This document shows, piece after piece, positions 18,832 through 27,655 of a stretch of DNA of 64,000 nt. Source of the stretch: CADEGL01 sp050180485 (GTDB taxonomy: Bacteria; Pseudomonadota; Alphaproteobacteria; CADEGL01); the NCBI GenBank assembly GCA_050180485.1, contig JBFXED010000001.1:124001-188000 (forward strand), read 5' to 3'. The notes beneath the pieces were generated by a model. It was not told the origin of the DNA and ran no database searches. It saw nothing but the letters and a program-made list of their open reading frames with translations. Both the position numbers and the translations under genes were made by a program. Positions within the stretch are counted from its first letter, which is position 1; every line of letters starts with the position of its first letter.

Positions 18832-21008
18832 CGAACGCGGCGCTGGCCCAGCCTCCCGCGGGAGACGTGACCGCATTCGTGCGTGCGGATCGAAGCGGTG
18901 CACACACGATCGAGTTCTTGGTAGAGGGCATCCATTGCGGTGGCTGCATCGCGCGCATCGAGCGGGAACTGACGCGGCGCCCCGGGATCGTCGCAGCGCG
19001 GGTCAATCAGACCGCGCGGCGCCTCACCGTTCAGTGGCGGGGCGCCGCCGACGCCGCCAACGGGATTGCGGCCGCAGTCGAAGCACTGGGCTTTCCCGTG
19101 CATCCTTTCGATGCCGCGCGCGCCGAGGCCGTCGCCAACACCGCAGAGAGAGAGCTTCTTCGCTGCTTGGGCGTGGCCGGCTTCGGCTTCGCCAACGTCA
19201 TGCTCCTGTCCGTCTCGGTATGGATGGGTGGTGAGATGGGGCCGGCCACCCACGCTCTGTTGCAATGGTTTTCAGCCGCGATCGGCCTGCCGGTCATCCT
19301 GTTTGCGGGCATGCCGTTCTTCCGCTCGGCCGCGTCCGCGTTGGCCCATCGCCGGGCCAACATGGATGTCCCGATCTCCATCGGCGTCGTGCTCACCGCC
19401 GCCATCAGCCTGTTCGAGACGGTGCGGAACGGCCCCCACATCTATTTCGATTCGGCGCTGGCTCTGTTGTTCTTTCTTCTGGTCGGACGCTACCTCGAGC
19501 GCCGCGCACGGGGCCACGCCTACGCGGCGGCGGAGCGGCTTCTGGCTCTCGGCGGCAGCAGCGTCACGGTTCTCGATGGCGATGGACGGGCAACAGTGCT
19601 CCCGCCCTCCGCCGTGACACCCGGCATGCGGGTGTTGGTGGCGTCTGGCGAGCGCGTGGCCGTCGACGGCCGCGTCTTGTCCGGCAAATCAGATTTCGAC
19701 ACCAGCCTGATCACCGGCGAGACGACACCGTCGCCTGCCCGTATCGGCGCGATGGTGTATGCGGGCACGTTGAATTTGGGCGGCGCCATCGAAATGACGG
19801 CAACCGCGGTTGGCGCAAACACGCTTCTGGCGGAGATCGCGCGGCTGATGGAATCGGCCCAGCAAGCCCGCTCGCGCTATGTCGCGTTGGCCGACCGCTT
19901 GGCCCGTATCTACGCGCCCGTGGTCCATATTCTGGCGCTTTTCACATTCCTCGGCTGGTGGCTCTGGGGCGGCGAATCCTGGCAGGCGGCGCTGGTCACG
20001 GCGGTCACCGTTCTCATCATCACTTGTCCATGCGCGCTCGCTTTGGCCGTACCCGTCGTCCAAGTCGTGGCCAGCGGACGGCTGTTCCGGGAAGGTGTCC
20101 TGCTCAAGAGCGCGACCGCGCTGGAACGGCTGGCGGACGTGGACACGATCGTGTTCGACAAGACCGGGACTCTCACTCTCGCCCAGCCGCGGCTGCGCAC
20201 GGCGGAAATCCCGACAGACGATCTGCGTTTGGCGGCATCCATGGCCGCCGTATCGCGCCATCCGCTTGCACGCGGCCTTTTTGCGGCGTGTCCAGACGTG
20301 AAGGCAGCGTCCGGTGTCGTCGAATTGGCGGGCGAGGGGCTGTCGATGAATTCGGCAGATGGAATGATACGGCTCGGCAGCCGGCAGTTCTGCGGTGTCG
20401 GCGATGCGCCGCGCGCGGAGGGGCCGGAGATCTGGCTGGCCCGACGGGGTCGGCCGCCGGTCCGCTTTCCGTTCGAGGACGCGCTGCGTCCGGATGCCCC
20501 TGCCGTGATCGGCTCGCTCAAGCGGGCAGGCTATCGCGTTGAGCTGTTGTCCGGCGATCAGGAAGCCGCCGTCGCGGCCGCGGCGCATGCCGTGGGCATC
20601 GAAGATTGGCGCGCCGGTGTGACGCCGGCGGGAAAGCACGCGCGGCTCAAGGAGTTGGCCGCCGCTGGGCGGAAATCGCTCATGGTCGGCGACGGCCTGA
20701 ACGATGCCCCCGCGCTCGCGGCTGCGCATGTCTCCCTCTCTCCAGGCACGGCTCCGGATCTCAGCCAGAACGCGGCCGACGCCGTGTTCCAGGGTGTCAA
20801 ACTGCAGCCCATCCTGGAGATCCTCACCGTCGCGCGTCTTTCGCAGCGTCTGGTCCGGCGTAATTTCGCTCTGTCCCTTGCGTACAACGGCTTGTTCGTG
20901 CCGCTCGCCATCCTTGGCTTTGTCACGCCACTGATCGCGGCGGTGGCCATGTCGTCCTCGTCGATCCTGGTGACGCTGAACGCCCTGCGATTGCGGAGGG
21001 CGTCATGA
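18828..21008 (+). CDS. ccoI: Copper-translocating P1B-type ATPase CcoI (FixI)
   Basis: Exports Cu(I) across the inner membrane for insertion into the cbb3 CuB centre. The 726-residue protein has an N-terminal heavy-metal-associated domain (GIHCGGC, Cys37 and Cys40), membrane helices, the actuator loop TGETTPSPA, the ion-binding CPCAL (Cys400 and Cys402), the phosphorylated Asp444 in DKTGTLT, and the hinge GDGLNDAPAL. HP is retained in SRHPLARGL. The start was set at the ATG overlapping the ccoH stop; a longer frame from 18759 has no family support. Confidence 0.95.
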   Translation: MTNAALAQPPAGDVTAFVRADRSGAHTIEFLVEGIHCGGCIARIERELTRRPGIVAARVNQTARRLTVQWRGAADAANGIAAAVEALGFPVHPFDAARAEAVANTAERELLRCLGVAGFGFANVMLLSVSVWMGGEMGPATHALLQWFSAAIGLPVILFAGMPFFRSAASALAHRRANMDVPISIGVVLTAAISLFETVRNGPHIYFDSALALLFFLLVGRYLERRARGHAYAAAERLLALGGSSVTVLDGDGRATVLPPSAVTPGMRVLVASGERVAVDGRVLSGKSDFDTSLITGETTPSPARIGAMVYAGTLNLGGAIEMTATAVGANTLLAEIARLMESAQQARSRYVALADRLARIYAPVVHILALFTFLGWWLWGGESWQAALVTAVTVLIITCPCALALAVPVVQVVASGRLFREGVLLKSATALERLADVDTIVFDKTGTLTLAQPRLRTAEIPTDDLRLAASMAAVSRHPLARGLFAACPDVKAASGVVELAGEGLSMNSADGMIRLGSRQFCGVGDAPRAEGPEIWLARRGRPPVRFPFEDALRPDAPAVIGSLKRAGYRVELLSGDQEAAVAAAAHAVGIEDWRAGVTPAGKHARLKELAAAGRKSLMVGDGLNDAPALAAAHVSLSPGTAPDLSQNAADAVFQGVKLQPILEILTVARLSQRLVRRNFALSLAYNGLFVPLAILGFVTPLIAAVAMSSSSILVTLNALRLRRAS

Positions 21009-21172
21009 ACGTCTTGATCTATCTCATCCCGGCGGCGGTCGGATTGGGCCTTTTGGGGCTTGTCGCGTTTCTGTGGTCGCTCCGATCTGGCCAGTACGAG
21101 GATTTGGATGGCGCCGCGGAGCGCATTCTTCATGACGATGAGTCGCCGCCCGGCCGCTCAGCGCGCTCGTGA
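21005..21172 (+). CDS. ccoS: cbb3-type oxidase assembly protein CcoS
   Basis: A 55-residue protein, MNVLIYLIPAAVGLGLLGLVAFLWSLRSGQYEDLDGAAERIL, matching the CcoS (FixS) signature: one membrane helix followed by FLW.L..GQY.DL.G...R.L. It is needed for cofactor insertion into CcoN. It overlaps the end of ccoI (ATGA) and is the last gene of the operon. I see no strong terminator between it and the convergent flavoprotein gene. Confidence 0.92.
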   Translation: MNVLIYLIPAAVGLGLLGLVAFLWSLRSGQYEDLDGAAERILHDDESPPGRSARS

Positions 21173-21258
21173 GGTTTGATCGAGCTTTTGGGAAAAAGGC
21201 GGATCGGGCTCGCGCAACCTAAAAAGTTGGCCGAAGTCGCCGCCGGCATTGATGGTCG

Positions 21259-22890
21259 CTACTGGTTCTCAAGGACCAGATTCTTGCCGCACAAATAGCC
21301 CCAAGTCATGAACGGACCGAGCGTCGAGCCATTGGCCAGGTTCCGCGTGCCGATGAAGTTCGCCATGGCGGTGCCCGCGCAGTAGAGGCCGGCGATGACC
21401 GAGCCGTCCTCGCGCAGGACCTGGCCACGCTCGTTCGTGCGCGGCCCGCCCTTGGTGCCGAGGATGCCGAGGAGAAAGCGCGAGGCGTAGAAGGGCGGCT
21501 TCTCGATCGTGCCGAGCGCGGCGTTGCCTTTCGTATCCGCCTTGAGCCGCAAATAGAAATGCTCGGTCGAGGTTTCGCCGCGGCCGAAATCGGCGTCCTT
21601 GCCCGCCAGGGCAAAGCGGTTGAACCGCTCGATGGTTTCCTCGAGCGCTGCGCTCGAAATCCCTGCTTTCTCGGCCAGTTCGGCGATCGTGTTCGCCTTG
21701 ATCAGCTCGCCGCCCTTGGAGAGTTTGAAGGCGAAGCGGTTCTTCTCGGTGAATTGCGAATCGAAGATCCGCCAGGTGGGGAAGTGGTCGTGGCCGTGGA
21801 TCGACAATGTGTAACTCAGATTGTTGCGGTCGCCTTCGTTGACGAAGCGCTTGCCGTCGCGGTTGACCAGGATGCAGTGCGCGAAGTCCAGAAGCCCGAC
21901 CGGAAATGCATGCGGCTTGCCCTCGTATGTGGTGGTCGCGACGGGATAGATCGTGGCCTGGTCCATGCGCGCCATCTTGGCGCCGACCTTCATCGCCATG
22001 CGGTGCCCATCGCCCGTGTTCGTCCGCGGGCTGCCCAGCATGACGTGTTCGGCGGGAAAGAACTTTCCGAGCAGGTCCGGCGCCCACTCGAAGCCGCCCG
22101 TCGCGATCAACACGCCCTTTCTCGCGCGGAAGCGGCGGCGTTGTCCGTTGACCGTCGCTTCGACGCCGACGATCCGGCCGCGCGTGTCGCCGTCCTTATC
22201 AAGAATCAGTTCTTCCGCCCGCGCCTCGGTGATGATCTCGCAGCCATGGTCGAGGCAGCCTTTGAACAGCCCCGCCATCAATGCGCCGCCCAGCGCGATC
22301 CGGCGCGTGGCGATGCGGTAGAGGAGCTTCGGCCACATCTTCGCGACGGCTTTGACGGGGCTGCGCAGGACCGGGCCGAGGATCATCTCCTCATAGGTGA
22401 AGATCTGCGGACGGATGGATTTGCGCATCCGGTGCTTCCAGGGCCCCAGGATATTGAGGCTGAGAAGCTCGGTGCTGAGGGTGCGTCCTTGATCCTTTCC
22501 GCCGGGCTTTTCCGCATAGAGGTCCGGCTGGGGCATCATCTTGAAGCGGACCGGCGAATGCGCCTCGACGAAGCGCAACATGTCGGCCGCGTTGGCGACA
22601 AAGGTCTGCCACAGAGCCTCTTCCTCCTCCGCCCATCCCGGCGACGCCATGGACCGGATATAGGCCATCGCGTCGGCGTGCGAATCGGAGAGACCCGCTT
22701 TCATCATGTGGTGGTTGCAGGGAACCCAGGTCCCGGCACCCGACATGGCGGATGTGCCGCCCACGAGCGACGATTTTTCCAGGATGGTGACATGCGCGCC
22801 CTGGACCGAGGCGTAGAGCGCGGCCGCCAATCCGGCGCAGCCGGAGCCCAGGACGAGGATGTCGGTCTCGGCGTCGAAGGGCTGTGTCAT
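21259..22890 (-). CDS. FAD-dependent oxidoreductase, 3-ketosteroid dehydrogenase/fumarate reductase-like
   Basis: A 543-residue flavoprotein of the FAD_binding_2 (succinate dehydrogenase/fumarate reductase/3-ketosteroid delta-1-dehydrogenase) superfamily. The FAD motif is VLGSGCAGLAAALYASVQGAHVTILEK, followed by GGTSAMSGAGTWVPCN, a pattern seen in steroid dehydrogenase-like members. The C-terminus has NFIGTRNLANGSTLGPFMTWGYLCG in place of the usual PGLYAAG end. There are no other steroid-degradation genes nearby, so the substrate is open. The gene overlaps the upstream GlpD-like gene by four bases (ATGA), so the two flavoenzymes form one operon. Confidence 0.8.
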   Translation of the reverse strand: MTQPFDAETDILVLGSGCAGLAAALYASVQGAHVTILEKSSLVGGTSAMSGAGTWVPCNHHMMKAGLSDSHADAMAYIRSMASPGWAEEEEALWQTFVANAADMLRFVEAHSPVRFKMMPQPDLYAEKPGGKDQGRTLSTELLSLNILGPWKHRMRKSIRPQIFTYEEMILGPVLRSPVKAVAKMWPKLLYRIATRRIALGGALMAGLFKGCLDHGCEIITEARAEELILDKDGDTRGRIVGVEATVNGQRRRFRARKGVLIATGGFEWAPDLLGKFFPAEHVMLGSPRTNTGDGHRMAMKVGAKMARMDQATIYPVATTTYEGKPHAFPVGLLDFAHCILVNRDGKRFVNEGDRNNLSYTLSIHGHDHFPTWRIFDSQFTEKNRFAFKLSKGGELIKANTIAELAEKAGISSAALEETIERFNRFALAGKDADFGRGETSTEHFYLRLKADTKGNAALGTIEKPPFYASRFLLGILGTKGGPRTNERGQVLREDGSVIAGLYCAGTAMANFIGTRNLANGSTLGPFMTWGYLCGKNLVLENQ

Positions 22891-24425
22891 CGAACGGTCT
22901 CCTTGCCGGGCAGACCGTAGAGATGTTCGACGGCCGCAGTGTAGGTCTTCACTTCTTCGGCGATGCGCTTCTCGTCCCAGCCCAGGATATCCGCGACCGC
23001 GCGCGCGGCATTCTCCGCGATGCCGACGGCTTTTGTCTCGGCGTAGTCCGCGCCCACCCTTCGCATCAGAAGATCGGCCAGGTGTGCCACCTGTTCGTTG
23101 CGCGCCGCGTGCCGCAGCCGTTCGACGGTGATCTCGGGATCGCTGTTCAACAGCGGCGTGCCGGAGTCCTGCTGCGGGCGCGGGATCGCGTAATCGAATG
23201 GGATAGGTTGCCCCGACGGTGTCAATCGCTCGCGGATCTTCGCGACGATCATCCGCCCGCTCTCGCGGTGGCTCGTGACCGACGCGCCGGTCAGCGCGAA
23301 AACGCCGTCCATTCCGTCATCGGACATATCGTGCAAAACGGAATGCATGACCCGCTTGCGTCCGGGCTGAACCTCGTTGGTCCAGGGCCGCACGCCGGCC
23401 CAGGTGCCGACGATATGGCGGCGCGTGATGCCGGCACCGGGGATCAGGCGGTTGACCTCGTCGAGCAGGAATTCAACTTCCTCCGCCGTCACGCGGATGT
23501 CGTCGATATCGCCGTCGAATTTCGTGTCGGTCGGGCCGAAATGATGGGTATGCCGCCACGGCACAAGATAGGCCGGCATGCCGTCGCTCATGATGTTGAC
23601 CAGGCCGAAGCCGCGGCACGCATCGGGCAGCTTCAGCACGATATGGGCGCCCTTGGTGCCGATGACCCGGCTGCGTGCGCTGCCGTTCGCGAGCCCGTTC
23701 ACGCGGTCGATCCAGGGTCCCGCGGTGTTGAGGATGAGCTTCGCTTCGAGCGCCGTTTCGCGGCCGCCTTCCGAGACCGCCAGCGACCACACGCCGTTGG
23801 TAAGACGCCGCAACCCGGTGACCGCGGCATAGTTCCGGACGGCGGCGCCCATACGGCGCGCATCCATCGCGTTGTCGACCGCCATGCGTTCCGGCCAATC
23901 GTGCCGGTACTCGCGGAACGTATGGATGGCGGTGAGCTTCGTCCGGTCGCGCAGATGGCGCAGAAGCGGGTGCTGCGACGCCTGCTCCAGCGACAATCGG
24001 CCGGGCGCGAGCGGGACGTCCTTGGGTCCGATCGCCTTTAGCACCGAAAGGGCCAGACCGACCTGCCAGGACGAGAACCGGTCGTCCGCATAGACGGGCA
24101 GAAAGCAGGTGAAGGGGAACACGCGCTCGGGAATCGAGGAAGCGAGCTCGCTGCGCATACGCATATAGCGGCGCGCGCTTTCGAGCGAGCGGATGAGGTT
24201 GCCGGGCCGCGCGAGGGTCTTCCAGAACGGCTCGCCGGTCTCGAGGAATCGAAGGCCGCAATGCAGCACGCGCGTCGAGCGGCTGGTGGCGCCGCAGCCG
24301 AAATCGCCTTTCTCCAGGAGGACGACGGAATAGCCCGCGGCCGCCAAATGCCGCGCGGCGCTGGTGCCGTTGATGCCGCCGCCGATGATCGCGACGTCGA
24401 ACGGAGCTTCCCGGGAATTGTTCAT
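22887..24425 (-). CDS. GlpD-like FAD-dependent glycerol-3-phosphate dehydrogenase family protein
   Basis: A 512-residue protein with the FAD motif AIIGGGINGTSAARHLAAAGYSVVLLEKGDFGCGATSRSTRVLHCGLRFLE, which is the GlpD N-terminal signature (GGGI.G...A..A..G..V.L.E..D...GTSS.S.....G.RYL). The mid-region VNGLANGSARSRVIGTKGAHIVL and the C-terminal helical domain also fit aerobic glycerol-3-phosphate dehydrogenase. No glycerol transporter or kinase gene is adjacent, and the ATSRST variant in place of GTSS-like residues suggests a paralogue with another 2-hydroxy substrate. Divergent from the flavin oxidoreductase at 24528. Confidence 0.78.
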   Translation of the reverse strand: MNNSREAPFDVAIIGGGINGTSAARHLAAAGYSVVLLEKGDFGCGATSRSTRVLHCGLRFLETGEPFWKTLARPGNLIRSLESARRYMRMRSELASSIPERVFPFTCFLPVYADDRFSSWQVGLALSVLKAIGPKDVPLAPGRLSLEQASQHPLLRHLRDRTKLTAIHTFREYRHDWPERMAVDNAMDARRMGAAVRNYAAVTGLRRLTNGVWSLAVSEGGRETALEAKLILNTAGPWIDRVNGLANGSARSRVIGTKGAHIVLKLPDACRGFGLVNIMSDGMPAYLVPWRHTHHFGPTDTKFDGDIDDIRVTAEEVEFLLDEVNRLIPGAGITRRHIVGTWAGVRPWTNEVQPGRKRVMHSVLHDMSDDGMDGVFALTGASVTSHRESGRMIVAKIRERLTPSGQPIPFDYAIPRPQQDSGTPLLNSDPEITVERLRHAARNEQVAHLADLLMRRVGADYAETKAVGIAENAARAVADILGWDEKRIAEEVKTYTAAVEHLYGLPGKETVR

Positions 24426-24527
24426 TCCGTCCCCCGCGGGAACGATAGCCGAGTTTCCAGGCCCTTGCTAAGCCCGATACCCGCCGTCACTGTTTCCGGC
24501 GCGAACAACTGCGATGAGGTTGGAACG

Positions 24528-26567
24528 ATGTCCCGCTACGGCGCGCTTCTGGCTCCCTTTCGCCTCAAGCACCTGACGCTCCGGAACCGAATCGTCAGCA
24601 CGGCGCATGCGCCCGGCTATGCCGAGGACGGCATGCCCAAGGACCGTTACCAGCTCTATCACGCCGAGAAGGCCAAGGGCGGTCTGGCCCTCACGATGTT
24701 CGGCGGCTCATCGACCGTCTCGCCGGAATGTCCCGCCACCTTCGGCCAGATCGATGTCAGCGAAGACCGCATCATTCCCTACTTCCGCCAGTTCTCCGAT
24801 CGCGTCCACGCCCATGGCGCGGCCCTGATCTGCCAGGTCGCGCATATGGGACGGCGGACGCGTTGGGATTCGGGCCCATGGCTCGTGCCGGTGGCGCCGT
24901 CGGTGGTGCGCGAGCCGGAGCACCGGTCTTATCCCAAGGCGATGGAGGATTGGGATTTCCGGCGTGTGCGCACGGATTTCGCGCAGGCCGCGCGCCGCTG
25001 CAAGGAAGGTGGGCTTGACGGCGTCGAACTATCCTTCTGGGCCCATCATCTGATCACGCAATTCTGGTCGCCCTCGGTCAACCGGCGCACGGACCGCTAT
25101 GGCGGCTCGCTGGAAAATCGTCTGCGCTTCAGCTTGGAGGTGCTGGACGCGGTGCGCGCGGAAGTCGGCACCGATTACATTGTCGGCATCCGCATGCCGG
25201 GCGACGAGCTGCTGCGGAACGGCTTGAAGCCGGAGGAATGTCTCGAAATCGCGAACATCATGGCGGCCACCGGCAAGATCGACTTCATCAATGTCGGCGC
25301 CTGCCAGGCCCAGGATTGGCGCTCGCTGTCGATCCTGATGGCGAACATGTCCTTTCCGGTCGCGCCGTTCCTGCATCTGGCCAGCGCGATCAAGGCCGGC
25401 ACCGGCGTTCCCGTCATCCATGCGCACCGCATGCCGGATGTCGACACGGCGCTGCGCGCGATCGCGGACGGACATCTCGACCTGGTCGGAATGACGCGGT
25501 CGCACATCGCCGATCCGCACCTTGTGCGGAAGTTGCAGGAAGGGCGGATGGACGATATCCGGCAATGCGTCGGTGCCAATTACTGCGTCGACCGGCTGGT
25601 CCATGCCCGCGATTCCCTGTGCATTCAGAATCCGTCGACGGGCAGAGAGCAGTCGATGCCGCATAGCATTGCGAAAGCATCGGACCGGAAGCGCGTGGTC
25701 GTTGTGGGCGGTGGGCCGGCGGGACTCGAGGCCGCGCGGGTCAGCGCCGAGCGCGGCCACGACGTCGTTCTGTTCGAGGCGGAAGCTGCCCTGGGCGGCC
25801 AGGTGAATCTGGCGGCGAAGGCGCCATGGCGCAGTTCCCTTGCCGGCGTCACGCGCTGGCTGGAAGGCCAAGTCCGCAAGCGAAGCATCGATCTCCGGTT
25901 GGGCGTCCAGGCGACCGACGCGATGGTGCGCGCCGAGAAGCCCGATTATGTCGTCATCGCCACGGGGGGCGTCGCGAACAAGGGCAGCTTCGAGGGCGAG
26001 GATCTGACAGTCAGCACCTGGGACATCTTGAACGGCCGCATCACGCCGGCCTCGAACGTGCTGGTCTTTGATTCCAACGGCGATCATCAGGGTCCGTCCT
26101 GCGCCGAGTTCCTGGCGAATGCCGGCTCGCAGGTCGAATACGTGTTCCCCGACCGCTATGCCGCGCCCGAGATCGGCGGGACGAACATGCCGGTCCATCT
26201 GAAGAATCTGTATAAAGCCAAGGTCATCTTCACCGCCGACCACTATCTCGACCGCGTCTACCGCGAGGGGAACCGCCTCGTCGCCGTCCTCCTGAACGAC
26301 TACACGCAGGAAGAGGAAGAGCGCTTGGTCGACCAGGTGGTCTGCGAGAACGGCACCATGCCGCGGGACGAGCTGTATTTCGCGCTCAAGCCCCATTCCA
26401 CGAATCTGGGCGAGATAGACCTGCGCGCCCTGCGCGACCACAAGCCGCAGTCCGTGGTGACGAACCCGCAAGGCGCGTTCGGGCTGGTGCGCATTGGCGA
26501 TGCGGTCGCGAGCCGCAACATCCATGCGGCGATCTACGACGCCTTGCGCTACTGCAAGGATCTGTAA
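24528..26567 (+). CDS. Two-domain FMN/FAD oxidoreductase, TMADH/N-methylproline demethylase-like
   Basis: A 679-residue enzyme with an old-yellow-enzyme TIM barrel (residues about 1-360, FMN) and an FAD/NAD(P) domain (about 385-650, GGGPAGLEAARVSAERGHDVVLFE), the layout of trimethylamine dehydrogenase, 2,4-dienoyl-CoA reductase and N-methylproline demethylase. The Fe-S region reads CVGANYC...SLCIQNPSTGRE, so the second of four usual cysteines is Ala. I recall this variant from N-methylproline (stachydrine) demethylase-type proteins but cannot verify it here. The start follows GATGAGGTTGG; a much longer upstream frame was rejected. Oxidative N-demethylation is my preferred, unproven role. Confidence 0.8.
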   Translation: MSRYGALLAPFRLKHLTLRNRIVSTAHAPGYAEDGMPKDRYQLYHAEKAKGGLALTMFGGSSTVSPECPATFGQIDVSEDRIIPYFRQFSDRVHAHGAALICQVAHMGRRTRWDSGPWLVPVAPSVVREPEHRSYPKAMEDWDFRRVRTDFAQAARRCKEGGLDGVELSFWAHHLITQFWSPSVNRRTDRYGGSLENRLRFSLEVLDAVRAEVGTDYIVGIRMPGDELLRNGLKPEECLEIANIMAATGKIDFINVGACQAQDWRSLSILMANMSFPVAPFLHLASAIKAGTGVPVIHAHRMPDVDTALRAIADGHLDLVGMTRSHIADPHLVRKLQEGRMDDIRQCVGANYCVDRLVHARDSLCIQNPSTGREQSMPHSIAKASDRKRVVVVGGGPAGLEAARVSAERGHDVVLFEAEAALGGQVNLAAKAPWRSSLAGVTRWLEGQVRKRSIDLRLGVQATDAMVRAEKPDYVVIATGGVANKGSFEGEDLTVSTWDILNGRITPASNVLVFDSNGDHQGPSCAEFLANAGSQVEYVFPDRYAAPEIGGTNMPVHLKNLYKAKVIFTADHYLDRVYREGNRLVAVLLNDYTQEEEERLVDQVVCENGTMPRDELYFALKPHSTNLGEIDLRALRDHKPQSVVTNPQGAFGLVRIGDAVASRNIHAAIYDALRYCKDL

Positions 26568-26573
26568 GCGCGC

Positions 26574-27272
26574 TTAGACGGAGCGGGTGAGCCCGCCGTC
26601 GAGCCGGACGCTCTGGCCGGTGATATAGCCGGCGGCTTCCGACAGGAGGAAGGCGACGACTTGCCCGGTCTCCTCCATGGTGCCGAAGCGGCGCAGCGGG
26701 ATGCGTTCCTTGATCTCCTCGGCGAAGTCCCAATTGTCCATGAAGCCCGGCGAGACGTTGTTCATGCGGATGCCGTCGGGCCCGTAGCGGTCGGCGTAGA
26801 GCTTGGTAAAGCTGGCCAGCGCCGCGCGATAGACCGAGGACATCGGGTATTCCAGGCTGGGCTGCACCGACAGGTAGGAGGAGATGTTCACGATGGCGCC
26901 CGCGCGCTGGCGCTGCATGACCGGCGTCACCAGACGGCACAGCCGGACCACGGACATCAGGGAAAGATTGTGACTGTCATGCCAATCCTGATCCGGTAGA
27001 TCGAGCAGTTCGCCGACGGAGGGGGCCTTGGCGTTATTTACCAAAGCGTCGATCCGGCCATGTTTCGAAAGCGTCACCTCGATCAGCCGCTCGAGATCCT
27101 TGGGCTCGGTCACCGAACCACGGACACCCAGGCCGCCGATTTCTTCGGCGAGACTCTCGGCCGAATGGGAGGGCGACATCAGAACCAATGTATAGTCCTG
27201 CTGACGCAACGCGCGGGCGACGCCGGCACCAATCCCCCGTCCGGCGCCGGTTACAATCGCGACCTTGTTCAT
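26574..27272 (-). CDS. SDR-family oxidoreductase with non-canonical active site
   Basis: A 232-residue Rossmann-fold protein with the SDR cofactor motif TGAGRGIGAG and the NNAK version of the NNAG motif. The usual catalytic Tyr-x-x-x-Lys is absent: the region reads YPMSSVYRAALASFTK, where a gap-free alignment places Ser at the Tyr position and Arg at the Lys position, and an alternative gapped alignment keeps a Tyr but loses the Lys. The C-terminal PGFMDNWDFAEEI and TGQSVRLDGGLT are normal for the family. It converges on the preceding flavin oxidoreductase (six bases apart). It may be a diverged SDR with altered chemistry or a regulatory homologue. Confidence 0.75.
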   Translation of the reverse strand: MNKVAIVTGAGRGIGAGVARALRQQDYTLVLMSPSHSAESLAEEIGGLGVRGSVTEPKDLERLIEVTLSKHGRIDALVNNAKAPSVGELLDLPDQDWHDSHNLSLMSVVRLCRLVTPVMQRQRAGAIVNISSYLSVQPSLEYPMSSVYRAALASFTKLYADRYGPDGIRMNNVSPGFMDNWDFAEEIKERIPLRRFGTMEETGQVVAFLLSEAAGYITGQSVRLDGGLTRSV

Positions 27273-27391
27273 ATTTTCGTCCCAATGGCCTAAGTGTGGC
27301 GTTGGCAGACAATTATCCTCAATTGGTCACATCGTCTCTGTCCACGGCACCGTACACTCAGCCGCGTTTCGCAGCAAAAGGGGCCGCACGC

Positions 27392-27655
27392 GTGTTGAAG
27401 TGGTCTAAGGAACTGACGGATATCCAGGTGGCGCCCGCTCCGGCTGCGGCGCAAGTACGGACGGTTGCGTCGGATCTGGACGCCGCCTTAGCTGCGCCAT
27501 GCCGCGCCCCGCAACAGGTGGAAGTCCGGGCCGTATCGTCGGACTGGGCGCAGGCATCGGCGCCAGCGTCAGGCATGCCACCGGTGCCGGTGAAATCCTT
27601 GTCGGACGACGTGGCGCAGGCCTTCGAGCCGTCCTCCAAGAAGGATGCTGCCTGA
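27392..27655 (+). CDS. Small protein with three degenerate repeats, unknown
   Basis: An open frame of 87 residues from a GTG preceded by AAAAGGGG. It contains three degenerate repeats, VRTVASDLDAALAAP, VRAVSSDWAQASAP and VKSLSDDVAQAFEP, separated by Ala/Pro-rich linkers, ending SSKKDAA. The repeat pattern V(R/K).(V/L).(S/D)D...A...P supports coding on this strand. No signal peptide or membrane segment is seen and the family is unknown. It is the last GC-rich frame before the composition drops, so it may be the last core gene. Confidence 0.4.
   Translation: MLKWSKELTDIQVAPAPAAAQVRTVASDLDAALAAPCRAPQQVEVRAVSSDWAQASAPASGMPPVPVKSLSDDVAQAFEPSSKKDAA

Noticed and set aside
21259..24425. Steroid or glycerol catabolism operon
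   Set aside because: The two flavoproteins have family-level similarity to KstD and GlpD only, with no supporting pathway genes around.
27358..27639. Minus-strand open frame opposite the three-repeat small protein
   Set aside because: The plus frame shows a repeated pattern and a possible ribosome site; the minus frame shows neither, so I kept the plus one.
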